This document shows, piece after piece, positions 12,611-23,407 of a stretch of 64,000 nt of DNA (position 1 is the stretch's first letter; each line of letters begins with the position of its first letter). The notes beneath the pieces were generated by a model that was given only the letters and a program-made list of their open reading frames with translations, ran no database searches and was not told where the DNA came from. Source of the stretch: Dolomedes plantarius (Eukaryota; Arthropoda; Arachnida; Araneae; Dolomedidae); the NCBI GenBank assembly GCA_907164885.2, contig OU015490.1, forward strand, positions 240,280,139 to 240,344,138, given 5' to 3'. The position numbers were made by a program, and so were the translations under genes.

Positions 12611-14023
12611 GATATACACACATATGTGATGCAGCCCAAGAAAGGGTGCCTACGTCGGGAAAATCGATTTCCAGCATTAAATTCATCTTATTCACAGACT
12701 TGGGGAGTATTTAAAAAAATCACTCCATCGGTTGGAAAATGAGGGAGATAGAGCGTTTTAAAGAAGCGTTTAAAAAATCATATTTTTCAGAAAAATGATT
12801 TTTGGAGTTTGGGTAGAAAAAACCCCATGAATTTGGGATATAAACTACTGCAGAAAAACAATATTTAATATATATTTTCAGCTCTGAATTTCCAGTGTTG
12901 GAATATATTTTATGGAGTAGACTTAAGGGAGAGTATTTTTAAAAATGTAGCTTTATCGGTTGAAAATTCACACATCTGCGCAGTAAATATAAACAATTCT
13001 TTAAGTCACATTGTTGTCATTTGACTCTCTGGAAAGAATGGACTCTAGACAGCAATCTACACATCTTACCAGGCTAATCATTTGTATAGATGCTGCCAAA
13101 TGTTACTACAATCAGCTGGAGTTTAAACTAGGTTCAAAATTGGTAGTTTAGCTTCGAACAAGGTTTATTTTCACTCTGCTATAAAATTTATATATCTGAC
13201 TTAAGGTACCTTTCTATGGGTTGCATCCCATATGTACATGCATACACAATATGGAATATGTAATCGTCCTTATCAGCCTCAATCCCTCTAAGTTTGCTTT
13301 CAACTCTGTGATTCCATCTAGAGAATGAAAATTTATTTACTGTTAGCTTCAACCCAATTAGCAAGCGCATTTTGGTGCTACAGTATAAGCCTGAACACTA
13401 ACGGGAATTGAACATCTCCGCACACTTCATACATTATTTCTGAAAAGCTAGCGCATGAAAAAGAACTGTTGAATAGGTTTTACAAGTTCATAAACTAATT
13501 GTCGTTACCTTAAATGATGTATACTGATGGTTGTTGTTATTTCATTATCCTTCCTACAGAGTTTTCGAATCGTATGTTAAAGCCTATTTCAAGGTGATAC
13601 TTCAGGTTCAAAAATAGACATCGAACACATATAGCAATCATTCTCAAACTTTTGTCGTCACGGTATACTTTTAATAATTTAAAAGTTTGGCGACACACTA
13701 ACAGTAAGACAAATTTAAAAGAATTTTAATCGGATAATTGATTGATTTTCCTATAATCTATTTTGTAAAAATATAATACGAAATAATTTTCACTGAAATA
13801 TAAAATGAAATTGCATTACAAAGCAAACAAAATGTTTATTTTACTTCAAATTACATTTAATGCGAAATTTAATAGTCCAGAGTTACCAATTACCAATCCA
13901 AAACTGTAATAGTCATGTGCCCTGGTTCAGTCTGTCCCCGCTAGGAAAGTAGAACTGATTGAACTACTTGTCTGACGTCGCTTATGTATCGGTATTCACA
14001 GTGGCAGCACACTTGAAGAATCT
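12611..14023. other. No gene seen
   Basis: AT-rich with no motif-bearing frame. A 60-codon minus-strand frame at 13188-13370 has nothing recognisable in it. Confidence 0.4.
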
Positions 14024-14142
14024 CGAGACTATGTTTTATTTACCTTGCACTGAGAACCACTGATTACCCTATACATTTGGAGTCTCCGTAAAACCTAGAA
14101 AAAATGAACAAGACATTCCATTGACGAAAGAGCACGCTGACC
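14024..14142. repeat. Dispersed repeat, copy 1
   Basis: About 118 bases match 18668-18785 in the same orientation, at roughly 90 percent by eye. Shared blocks include GACTATGTTTTATTTACC, TACCCTATACATTTGGAGT and CATTCCATTGACGAAAGAGC. No family is recognised. Both copies have a CCCCTTCAGGGG-type motif nearby in opposite orientation (about 14150 and 18480). Confidence 0.75.
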
Positions 14143-14799
14143 CCTTCACAACCCCTTCAGGGGCACTATATCAAAAACATTTTTGGGGAGGACAAAACTT
14201 TATATTTGAAGAAATATTACTATTAGGAACTGTAATATTACTATTAACTGAAATTTACTAATAACTGAAATATTACTATTAGGAACTGTAAAAATTTAAA
14301 AAAATTGTAGCTTTAGTTTAGGAAGGAGGGGGGTCCATTTTTGAACCACCCTGCACCTAGAGCACTCTGTTGTGATGATAATTAATAGTTTTGGAAGTGA
14401 TTAAAGTTAATATTAATATCGGGTATTCAGATAAATAAATTAGTAAAGTAAGTGAATAAGTAAGTAAATTTTAGTAACGATTGTGCTTTGTTTAATCAAT
14501 TTATTAAGCCTCTGCTATATATGTAAGGGTTATACTTGTGGTGATCAGATATTAATTGATTTGATTAATGTCATCGCATTTAGAGAAGTGTGCGCAAGTT
14601 TCTCTAAATGTTTTGACATTGAGAAGAATTAAGTTTGAAATAGATCATCACAGGTTATACCTTATTATTGTTAATATTGATAAATTAATAAGTCTTATTT
14701 ATGAACCTCGTGAATGGCTGGTACGCTGGTGAATTTTTGGGTTTTTTATTAAATGAATGAATACAAAATTATAGTGTGTCTTTTCTTTTAAAGTTAAAT

Positions 14800-15320
14800 C
14801 CTTCCTTTTGAGAACCCCTTTTTGTCAGTTGATCGTAAACTGAGACTTCCGATAACGACTGGTCACGGACACCCTCCCCTTCGGGACGTTTGGAATGTTG
14901 ATGAGCCAAGCAGATACGAAGGCGCTCCCTGCGCGGTTGAATACAGTGGCTTGTAGATGGCGGCGTTTCAAGGAGGAAAAATGTAATCAAAAATTATTAT
15001 GTGAAATAAGAAAATGAAAAAATCAACAATGAGTCGGAGAGGAGATTACTTCGGCTAATTCCGAATTTCAGCGTTTTCCTCGTCCGGGATTGACGGAGCG
15101 GAGTGGACCTTACTTTCCGCGGAATACAAAGTGAAAAAAGGAGCGTCAACTCGGGGGCGGAGGGTGCAAGTGGACACAGAGGGGGAGAGGCGAGCGAAGA
15201 GGCTGGGAGCTGACCCCAGTGCCTTGATAAAAAGATGATGGCCGTACGGAAAGGTCCGACGACGTTCATGTCTTGGCGTCGTGCACGCTTTAGAAATGGC
15301 GTTAAGGCTCCCTCATGACT
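14800..15320. other. GC-rich, CpG-containing island, unidentified
   Basis: Base composition changes sharply here from AT-rich to GC-rich with many CpG (for example GGACGTTTGG, GGAGCGTCAACTCGGGGGCGG, CCGACGACGTTCATG). Minus-strand frames at 14769-14990 and 14997-15269 are open but show no recognised domain. It could be a promoter and first exon of a host gene, or an LTR. No TATA box, splice pair or LTR partner could be confirmed. Confidence 0.4.
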
Positions 15321-16289
15321 TCTTTAAATAATAGTGTTTTTTTTTGTGCTGCAGCAATTTAACTGGGTAATATGATTTTAATTTCCTTTTTTTTTTGGTT
15401 TACTGAATTTTTCTATAGTTTTACTTTTGTTTTTTTTTCTCATCACTTTTTCATTTAGAAGGGTTTTTTTGATTCGCCAGCCATTTCACTTAATTGTATT
15501 GTTTTTATTGATAATTATTTTTATTATGGAGAGTAGAACTCATTTAAACGAAATTGTATTTTATTCATTTGAATTTTTTTGTCAGAATAATGTTAAGAAG
15601 ATCTGGAGATAATGAGTTTGTTTGTCATAATGTCAGGGAAATTGTTAAATAAATTGTTATTTTTAGATTGTAAAGTGGTGTCATGTCGGTCCTTGCCTTT
15701 TTAGTAAATTTCCTGATTTTCAGCTTTAGGTTTTATTTTTATTTCAGCAGATATGAAGCTTTTTCTTTTAGGTGAGATAATTTTATTTCTAGGTGTTCTC
15801 CAAGGTTAAGTAAATTTATTAGATTTAATTTCATTTTTCTTTTGGCTCATTAATCACCACAGTGATGCAGACAGTAATGAACCTAGGGTAAATTTTAATT
15901 GTTATATGTTTATGGGTTATTGCTACACACAACGCAACTTTACCATCTATCTTAAAATGTACTAACCACTAAGGGCCAAATGGCAACTCTTGAAGCAAAT
16001 TGATTTTTAAAGATTGTAAAGAGTAATTCTAACTTTAATTAGTAAGTAATAATTAATATATAAAGTTTAAAATAAACCCCCCCTAACACAAAAATTCAAC
16101 GCCACAACTCTATATTAGAACGTCTGTTCTGAATGGCTAGACCAGTCAGAACAGGCGTTCTGACAAATCAGTTACAATAAGACTAATCAGGTTGAAATAT
16201 ATAGACATATATATGGATTCATTTATTTATATTTATACACAATATTTATCAAAATAATTATCTGTCCAAAAAAATAAATAAATAAAGGG
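15321..16289. other. No gene seen; T-rich sequence
   Basis: T-rich stretches at 15340-15620. A short inverted repeat CTGTTCTGA/TCAGAACAG occurs at about 16125-16155. No supported gene. Confidence 0.4.
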
Positions 16290-16456
16290 AAAAATATATA
16301 AATGATTGCATATAATGAAAGTATGACGTATGTGAAGGAAAGTATATAATAAAAGTAAAAAGTATATAAATAAAAGTGTATAAGGAAATTAAAAAGTATA
16401 TAACAACATGCATGAAATTTTTATATATTGAAAGTAAAAAGTATGTAGTGAAAGAA
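16290..16456. repeat. Degenerate minisatellite, left part
   Basis: Repeats of AAAGTATATAATGAAAG-type units; GTAAAAAGTAT is seen at least three times. The same repeat resumes at 17876, so the Tc1 element at 16457-17875 inserted into this array. Confidence 0.65.
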
Positions 16457-17875
16457 CACACATGGACAAAAAAATTAGCGCACCAAGAAGGAGTCGTCAA
16501 AATGAACCGAAATTTTACATACGTAATGACTACTTTGATATAAGTAAATGATAAGAAAATCAAAGAAAAAGGATAATTTATTTCAGAGAAAAAGGCAAAA
16601 GAACGGAGGAGTTAATACTCCGTTGGACCCCCCCTCTAGCGCGAATGCACGATGCGATACGATCGGGCATTGAGTCATACAAGTTCTGTATGATGTCTTG
16701 AGACATTTCGTTCCATATTTGCTGTAACCTTGCCTCTAGTTCGTTCAAACTCGTGGGATGCCCAACTCGTCGTCCCAAATGATCCCAGATATGCTCGATT
16801 GGAGACAAATCTGGGGATCGGGCAGGCCAAGGAAGGGTAGTAACAGTGCGGAGACAGTCTTGTGACACCCTTGCTGTATGAGGCCAAGCATTGTCTTGTT
16901 GAAAAATGACTCCTGGGAGCCGTTGCATGAGTGGCAACACATGTGGTTGCAGGATTTCGTGAACATACCGCTGGGCTGTCATGGTGCCACGGAACAATAC
17001 TAGGGGTGACCGTGTATTGTAGGCAATGGCACCCCATACCATCACACCAGCTGTGGGAGCGATGTGTCGCTGTACAGCAAAGGCAGGATTGAAGCGTTCA
17101 CACGGGCTCTCCACACACGAACACGATTCTCATCACTGCCGAGATTGAATCTGGATTCGTCGCTAAAGACGACCTGGTTCCATTCCGCTGCAGTCCAGTT
17201 TCCTCGTGCGAGGCAAAACTCCAAACGGAGGCGTCGATGGGTGGGCGTCAAGGAAAGCACACGTAATGGGCGCCGCGATACCAACTGTCCTTCAGCCAGG
17301 CGCCTTCGTATGGTTCGAGAAGACACAGAGGCCCCTAGTGAAGGTGCTATCTGTGCCTGGATGGCGGCCGATGAAGCAGTTGGCTGTACGCGTGCATTTC
17401 TTACGATGTGGCGGTCTTCTCGACGACTGGTCTGTCGAGGGCGTCCTGAGCCTGGTCTTCGTGTACATGACATCTCTCGGGTCCACTGGTCCCAACATCT
17501 CCTCACAACACAATCAGAGCGGCCTAATTGACGAGCTACTCTCCTAGCTGACCACCCAGCTTCCATCATCCCGACGATTCTCCCCCTCTCAAACTGCGAC
17601 AACTGCTTATATTGTCTTCGAACACGGCGTAATGGCATGTCTATCTCAGCTCTTCCTTTGTAAATGATTCAGCACACTCAAACAAGCTTACCTGTGGTTA
17701 CCTGTTTTATACTCCACAGAGTACGATGTTCTATGCCCTCTACCGGCTATACGTAATGCGCAATCACGCTGCATTTCTAATCATTTGCATATCTCCCCGA
17801 TATGTACCTTCATTGCAAGTTTCGTTACGATCCCGCAATTATTTCTTGGTGCACTAATTTTTTTGTCCATGAGTG
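16457..17875 (-). mobile_element. Tc1-like transposon, copy A (32-residue spacing family)
   Basis: The right end is TTTTGTCCATGAGTG followed by TA; the left end is CACACATGGACAAA with one base changed from the family sequence CACTCATGG and AA instead of TA outside. The length is 1419 bp against 1413 for copies B and C. The three copies are nearly identical, so transposition was recent. Confidence 0.95.
16612..17638 (-). pseudogene. Tc1-like transposase, frameshifted copy A
   Basis: This is the same protein as 19713-20738, starting MPLRRVRRQYKQLSQFER. First catalytic Asp in FSDESRF, second in FQQDNAWPH, Glu in SPIEHIW are all kept. One C is missing near 17100 (CACGGG where copies B and C have CCACGGG), which shifts frame after VRVWRAR. 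A C run near 16625 has 7 instead of 5 C, which changes the C-terminus. Few other differences exist from copy B, so inactivation is recent. Confidence 0.95.
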
Positions 17876-17945
17876 TATGTAATGAAAGTAAAAAGTATAT
17901 AAATGAAAGTATATAATGAATGTAAAAAGTATAAAACACCACACA
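17876..17945. repeat. Degenerate minisatellite, right part
   Basis: ATGAAAGTAAAAAGTATATA-type units resume directly after the Tc1 element. CATGAAATTTTTATA is present on both sides (about 16410 and 17945). Confidence 0.65.
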
Positions 17946-18667
17946 TGAAATTTTTATAGGTAAAAAATATATATATGTTTCAAATTACCAGTAACATTCA
18001 ATTATTAACATAAGAAAAATGATTTAATAGGAAAATTAGTTCAGTAATGTTTTTATGAATTTTTGCTGGAAAAACTAATTTACTAGTGCTGCCACCTTGT
18101 GACGGCAAACTCTACATTTGCGGTGGTCCATATTTGAACCACCATCATTGAAATTACTAAAAAAAGATAAGAAATTATACAGATAAATTAAACTTTTCTA
18201 TTTAAAATAAATAAGTAACAATCGTAAAATGAAATTCTAGAACTTCCATGGATCTGTATACCAACAACTTAGAAAAACTGGAAAAAACTTTACACTAAAA
18301 ATTTCTAGCTTGAAACAAAAAATTATCCTCTCTGAAAATATAGACGCGTAGAGTGCTGCCATATGTTGTTTCTGAAGCACACTAATGTGTTAAATGTTTA
18401 CCGGAATTTACAGATAAATTCACCGAATTTTCAAGCTATTATAAAATAAATAATATAGGTGCTTCAAAAATGAACCACCGCCCCTGAAGGGGTTATAAGG
18501 GAAGTTTAATTATAACCACCCGGTATATAGATTACAAATGCATTTCAATTTAGCCAAATATTTGGGCTGGGAATCCTTTAAAAAGCTGATTTATGCACTG
18601 GTTTTCTAGAAAATTCAGTTTAGTAAAAAACATTATGAGAACCTATTTGGATGCCTAGAACTTTGCT
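17946..18667. other. No gene seen
   Basis: AT-rich sequence with no motif-bearing frame. A GAACCACC motif occurs at about 18135 and again at 18472, near the GCCCCTGAAGGGG sequence. Confidence 0.35.
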
Positions 18668-18785
18668 GAGACTATGTTTTATTTACCCTGCACTGAGAAA
18701 CCACTTATTACCCTATACATTTGGAGTCCCCGTTAAATCTAGAAAAAATAAACAAGACATTCCATTGACGAAAGAGCACGCTGAC
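18668..18785. repeat. Dispersed repeat, copy 2
   Basis: Partner of 14024-14142; see there. The two copies are 4.6 kb apart in direct orientation, with Tc1 copy A between them. Confidence 0.75.
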
Positions 18786-19343
18786 CATTACACAATAAAC
18801 GGTACTGGTTTCCTGGACTAAAACAGCTTCACATGACATGCGTGCATAAAAGGTTTTAAAAAGAAAACTTTTTTTTTTGCAAGTTGCAATAGCAGTAGCG
18901 GTGGCAGTCAAGTTTAAAAGCAGAAAAAAATGTAAATATATGACGACTTTTCGATTCTACAAAAAAGTAGTGAAGGCAAAAAGAAATATTTAATCAAATA
19001 TTTATAAAGAATTCTAGAATATGTCTCTAGGAATAAATATTTGTCAGTTTGTGCGCGAAACTTTAGACTTGGTCGAGGTTTCAACATTTCTGAAGGATAA
19101 ATATCTTACACCATTTCACGTGCTGATGTACTATAAAAACGCTAATCTATTAGAAGAATATTTATTTGGTTTTGGAGGGGGAAGGGATATTAGATGTGTA
19201 AAAATTACTAATTTAACGCTCTTTCATATAATGTTTATGTTGCATCTTTTTAATCATGGCATTAATACTTTGTCATAAATCAAGTAAAGTCTCGGTATAA
19301 CATAAAGAGTTCCGGAATAGAAAGGTATCTCATTATGCATACA

Positions 19344-19345
<2 letters not shown>
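18786..19345. other. No supported gene
   Basis: An 85-codon open frame at 19021-19278 begins MSLGINICQFVRETLDLVEV. It has no motif, no repeat partner in the window and no coding-like context, so I treat it as chance. Confidence 0.35.
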
Positions 19346-19384
<39 letters not shown>

Positions 19385-19480
19385 GTATGTATATGTATAT
19401 ATATATATAATGTATGTATGTATATATATATATATATATATAATGTATGTATATGTATATATATATATATAATGTATGTA
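19346..19480. repeat. (TA)n microsatellite with TATG steps
   Basis: Three TA runs separated by AATGTATG units, abutting Tc1 copy B at the TA target site. Confidence 0.95.
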
Positions 19481-19644
19481 CACTCATGGACAAAAAAATT
19501 AGCGCACCAAGAAATAATTGCGGGATCGTAACGAAACTTGCAATGAAGGTACATGTCGGGGAGATATGCAAATGATTAGAAATGCAGCGTGATTGCGCAT
19601 TACGTATAGCCGGTAGAGGGCGTTGAACATCGTACTCTGTGGAG

Positions 19645-19650
19645 TATAAA
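19645..19650 (+). promoter_or_regulatory. TATA box of Tc1 copy B
   Basis: TATAAA lies 63 bases before the ATG, inside the 5' untranslated part of the element (context GGAGTATAAAACAGG). The same sequence is present in copies A and C. Confidence 0.6.
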
Positions 19651-19712
19651 ACAGGTAACCAAAGCTTGTTTGAGTGTGCTGAATCATTTACAAAGGAAGA
19701 GCTGAGATAGAC

Positions 19713-20738
19713 ATGCCATTACGCCGTGTTCGAAGACAATATAAGCAGTTGTCGCAGTTTGAGAGGGGGAGAATCGTCGGGATGATGGAAGCTGGGTGGT
19801 CAGCTAGGCGAGTAGCTCGTCAATTAGGCCGCTCTGATTGTGTTGTGAGGAGGTGTTGGGACCAGTGGACCCGAGAGATGTCATGTACACGAAGACCAGG
19901 CTCAGGACGCCCTCGACAGACCAGTCGTCGAGAAGACCGCCACATCGTAAGAAATGCACGCGTACAGCCAACTGCTTCATCGGCCGCCATCCAGGCACAA
20001 GTAACACCTTCACTAGGGGCCTCTGTGTCTTCTCGAACCCTACGAAGGCGCCTGGCTGAAGGACAGTTGGTATCGCGGCGCCCATTACTTGTGCTGCCCT
20101 TGACGCTCACCCATCGACGCCTCCGTTTGGAGTTTTGCCGCGCACGAGGAAACTGGACTGCAGCGGAATGGAACCAGGTCGTCTTTAGCGACGAATCCAG
20201 ATTCAATCTCGGCAGTGATGACAATCGTGTTCGTGTGTGGAGAGCCCGTGGTGAACGCTTCAATCCTGCCTTTGCTGTACAGCGACACATCGCTCCCACA
20301 GCTGGTGTGATGGTATGGGGTGCCATTGCCTACAATACACGGTCACCCCTAGTATTGTTCCGTGGCACCATGACAGCCCAGCGGTATGTTCATGAAATCC
20401 TGCAACCACATGTGTTGCCACTCATGCAACGGCTCCCAGGAGCCATTTTTCAACAAGACAATGCTCGGTCTCATACGGCAAGGGTGTCACAAGACTGTCT
20501 CCGCACTGTTACTACCCTTCCTTGGCCTGCCCGATCCCCAGATTTGTCTCCAATCGAGCATATCTGGGATAATTTGGGACGACGAGTTGGGCATCGCACG
20601 AGTTTGAACGAACTAGAGGCAAGGTTACAGCAAATATGGAACGAAATGTCTCAAGACATCATACAGAACTTGTATGACTCAATGCCCGATCGTATCGCAT
20701 CGTGCATTCGCGCTAGAGGGGGTCCAACGGAGTATTAA
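19713..20738 (+). CDS. Intact Tc1-like transposase (DDE, 32-residue spacing)
   Basis: A 341-residue protein of normal Tc1 length. It should act in the nucleus, binding the terminal repeats and moving the element by cut-and-paste into TA. Residues 1-65 contain a helix-turn-helix (ARRVARQLGRSDCVVRRCWD, 31-50); GSGRPRQTSRRED (63-75) holds the AT-hook-like GRPR. A second DNA-binding helical region is around 80-118. The catalytic domain has Asp160 (FSDESRF), Asp249 (FQQDNARSH) and Glu282 (SPIEHIW). There are 32 residues between Asp249 and Glu282, not the 34 of classic Tc1. The conserved VMVWGAIAY is at 199-207. The ATG start is shared with copy A. No stop or frameshift occurs. Gly-rich C-terminus ends RARGGPTEY. 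Confidence 0.97.
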   Translation: MPLRRVRRQYKQLSQFERGRIVGMMEAGWSARRVARQLGRSDCVVRRCWDQWTREMSCTRRPGSGRPRQTSRREDRHIVRNARVQPTASSAAIQAQVTPSLGASVSSRTLRRRLAEGQLVSRRPLLVLPLTLTHRRLRLEFCRARGNWTAAEWNQVVFSDESRFNLGSDDNRVRVWRARGERFNPAFAVQRHIAPTAGVMVWGAIAYNTRSPLVLFRGTMTAQRYVHEILQPHVLPLMQRLPGAIFQQDNARSHTARVSQDCLRTVTTLPWPARSPDLSPIEHIWDNLGRRVGHRTSLNELEARLQQIWNEMSQDIIQNLYDSMPDRIASCIRARGGPTEY

Positions 20739-20767
20739 CTCCTCCGTTCTTTTGCCTTTTTCTCTGA

Positions 20768-20773
20768 AATAAA
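20768..20773 (+). terminator. Poly(A) signal AATAAA of Tc1 copy B
   Basis: AATAAA occurs 30 bases after the stop codon, inside the right part of the element. Confidence 0.5.
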
Positions 20774-20890
20774 TTATCCTTTTTCTTTGATTTTCTTATA
20801 ATTTACTTATATCAAAGTAGTCATTACGTATGTAATATTTCGTTTCATTTTGACGTCTCCTTCTTGGTGCGCTAATTTTTTTGTCCATGA

Positions 20891-21193
<303 letters not shown>

Positions 21194-21276
21194 GTTGACC
21201 TTTCTTAAACTTTAATAATTGTAACAAATTTCGCAATGCTAAATGACAACTTTACCCCTTAATTGTCCGAAATAGT

Positions 21277-21462
21277 AAATTGAACTTTAGTAACAAAATG
21301 CTGATTTATAAATCTCTCTTAAGACCCTTACTTACGTATGCTGGACCAGTTTGGTCGTATGCAGAGGATTCCAACATTAAAATTCTGGCTGTTGCTCAAA
21401 ACATGACCATTCGGCAAATCCCTAACTCCCCATGGTATTTTCGCAATGTTGACATTTATGAA
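21277..21462 (+). pseudogene. LINE reverse transcriptase C-terminal fragment
   Basis: The frame reads NFSNKMLIYKSLLRPLLTYA, then GPVWSYAEDSNIKILAVAQN and SPWYFRNVDIY. This pattern, with KLLIYKSLIRPVLTYA and WYVRN in the family, is typical of the region after the polymerase domain in Jockey-like non-LTR retrotransposons. Only about 60 residues remain; homology stops abruptly where the inverted-repeat element at 21467 begins. No start codon or poly(A) tail belongs to it. Confidence 0.8.
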
Positions 21463-21466
21463 AATT

Positions 21467-22067
21467 ATGGCGCTATTGCTGTCGGCGAACCCGAAAATTT
21501 CATTAAAGGCGAGTAAAACATTAAAATGCAAATTCCTGACTACGTAGTCGACATCAGCGTCAGTACTTTGGGCTATAAAGATCTGTGTGAAATCTGTTGC
21601 TCCTTCAATTTTCAAAAGAAAAGTCATCAGTTGCTTTTTTCCACTGGCTTGGACACCTCACTCCCTAGACCTAACCCATGTGACATCTTTCTATGGGGTT
21701 ATTTAAAGTCTAAGGTGTAAGGAGTCTCGAACTTGGCGGCCCTACAGGACAACATATCCAAGACTTTGATAAACATTCCTGGTGACATATAACGCTTGTC
21801 CGTTGAGAACGTAGTCTTCAGGATGCAGTGTGCCGTCCAACAGGACTGTGGTCACATTGAAGGAGTGAGAAGGGAATTTGCTGCATAAAGTGGTGTTGCA
21901 GTAAAATTTCTTTGTTATTTATTTGTCTGCTTACAACTTTTTCCTCCCTTATCTTTCTAGCCGGAAACTCTGGCGCTGCTGTCGACTACATAGTCATGAA
22001 TTTGCATTTTGATGTTTTACTTGCCTTTTATGTGAATTCTCGGATGCGCAGACAACAAAAGCGCCAT
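21467..22067 (+). mobile_element. Degenerate mariner-related element with ~100-bp inverted repeats
   Basis: 21467-21566 and 21969-22067 are imperfect reverse complements; shared blocks include ATGGCGCT, AAACAT(T/C)AAAATGCAAATTC and TAGTCGACA. They flank a transposase-like remnant. Outer ends and target duplication could not be fixed, so bounds are approximate. Confidence 0.65.
21640..21888 (+). pseudogene. Mariner-like transposase C-terminal remnant
   Basis: One frame reads LDTSLPRPNPCDIFLWGYLK, then a stop at 21718-21720, and continues in the same frame as VSNLAALQDNISKTLINIPG. After a second stop it runs through ENVVFRMQCAVQQDCGHIEG. The SPDLTPCDFFLWGYLK block followed by LKDNI, IP and R-hydrophobic C-terminus is characteristic of mariner-type transposases. 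Upstream catalytic parts are absent or unrecognisable. Confidence 0.7.
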
Positions 22068-22210
22068 ATCTTTCCCTATCGGCGAATTTTGGAACTAATT
22101 TTTAATTTTTTTCATGGAAACTCTTTCTCCTGTTGTCCTTAGCCCCTCTATCAATTTTGGTGGAATTCTGGCTGATAGATCGTGCTACAAATGGTCCTAT
22201 TTACATACAC

Positions 22211-22222
22211 ACAAACAAACAA

Positions 22223-22289
<67 letters not shown>
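22211..22289. repeat. (CA)n-(TA)n microsatellite
   Basis: ACAAAC and CA repeats followed by TA repeats, abutting the left end of the next Tc1 element. Confidence 0.95.
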
Positions 22290-22292
<3 letters not shown>

Positions 22293-22569
22293 TACTCTGT
22301 CACAAAAAAATAAATGCACCCAGAAGGAAACGAGCTACTATCACGAAACTTAACATATATGAAGTGTATGAGCACATAAGCAAATGATTACAAATTCAGA
22401 AGAACACACCGTTTTATTAAGAAGATATGGCGTGAAAAAGGTTACAAATCAGTAAGTAGTAAAACCACCTCTGGCAGCTATACAAGCCGAAACCCGGCAT
22501 CGAATAAATGAGGTCAGCCATGACCTCCTGCGAAAGATCATCCCATAATCTTTGCAACTGGACAGTTAA

Positions 22570-23407
22570 TCTATATATATAAAACGCGTAGGTATGCGGT
22601 ACAAAAATCGACGATATTTCTTCACTCCGAATGGCAACGGCTGCCACTACCAGATGTAAACATTAGCGGCCGTCCGCAATTTACAACCGCGTATCAACAT
22701 GGATTTACGCACTGAAATCAGGAATGCTCGAAAACAAGCTGCACGATCAAATGAAAATTGGGAACGGTCTCAAGAAAGAAAGCGAAGAAGAAATAATTCA
22801 TTAACAGAGAGCATAAATGTTCGCGAGGTTACGCTTAACTGTCGCCGGTATAGCAAGCGACAGCCAGTAATAGTTAATTTTCTACACTTTTTTTTCAATA
22901 CTTGCTGAATTTTTACTCCATTTTATAGGTGAAGAAATTTTCCTAACATTTTATTATTTGATATGGTTAAGTGTAGATATCTGAATTGTGACCAATAGTA
23001 CATACAGAGAGTGATGTAATCTCCGCTATATTTTAGTGCTTGCTGAATTTTTACTCCATTTTTTTTAAGTGAAAAAAATTTTCCCCAACAATTTCTTATT
23101 TGAAGTAATGATAAAGTGTAGATATCTTAATTTTGAAAAAAATTACATACATAGAGGGATGTAATTTATAAAATCATTGGTGTTGGATTTCTCAGTCTTT
23201 ATCCTCAATTCTGTTCAGAAATAATGGAAATTCGCATTTTTAAATTACAATGTTTTAGAATCAGCCTTACAGAGAATGCCCCTTAACAAAGTATATTTAT
23301 GATGACAGGTAATGGTAACATTCCTTACATATATTACTTTCAGATGAGTTGTTTCGCAAAAGAAAATATAAAACTAAAAGCGACCATGCTGGTCGCGCAG
23401 CGGCTAG
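22570..23407 (+). mobile_element. Non-autonomous Helitron, family 1, copy 2
   Basis: It starts TCTATATATATAAAACGCG, ends CGGCTAG, and has the hairpin GCGACCATGCTGGTCGC at 23380-23396. It is inserted precisely between A and T of the Tc1 sequence CAGTTAA|TTC; element D at 53236 shows the uninterrupted site CAGTTAATTC. It is 204 bp longer than copy 1 because of about 200 extra bases at about 23170-23375, just before the hairpin. Confidence 0.96.
22699..22908 (+). CDS. Short Arg-rich ORF inside Helitron copy 2
   Basis: Homologue of the 1275-1457 frame, beginning MDLRTEIRNARKQAARSNEN and continuing ERSQERKRRRNNSLTES. The two frames agree for about 45 codons and then drift, with different stops. 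As for copy 1, I infer an N-terminal remnant of a larger Helitron protein and cannot give a function. Confidence 0.4.
   Translation: MDLRTEIRNARKQAARSNENWERSQERKRRRNNSLTESINVREVTLNCRRYSKRQPVIVNFLHFFFNTC

Noticed and set aside
17064..17531. Plus-strand 155-codon frame and similar frames at 19820-20326 and 57906-58412
   Set aside because: They are antisense shadows of the Tc1-like transposase gene and move with it in all three copies.
19021..19278. 85-codon frame as a small host gene
   Set aside because: No recognised motif, no repeated copy, no promoter or splice context, and length expected by chance in 64 kb.
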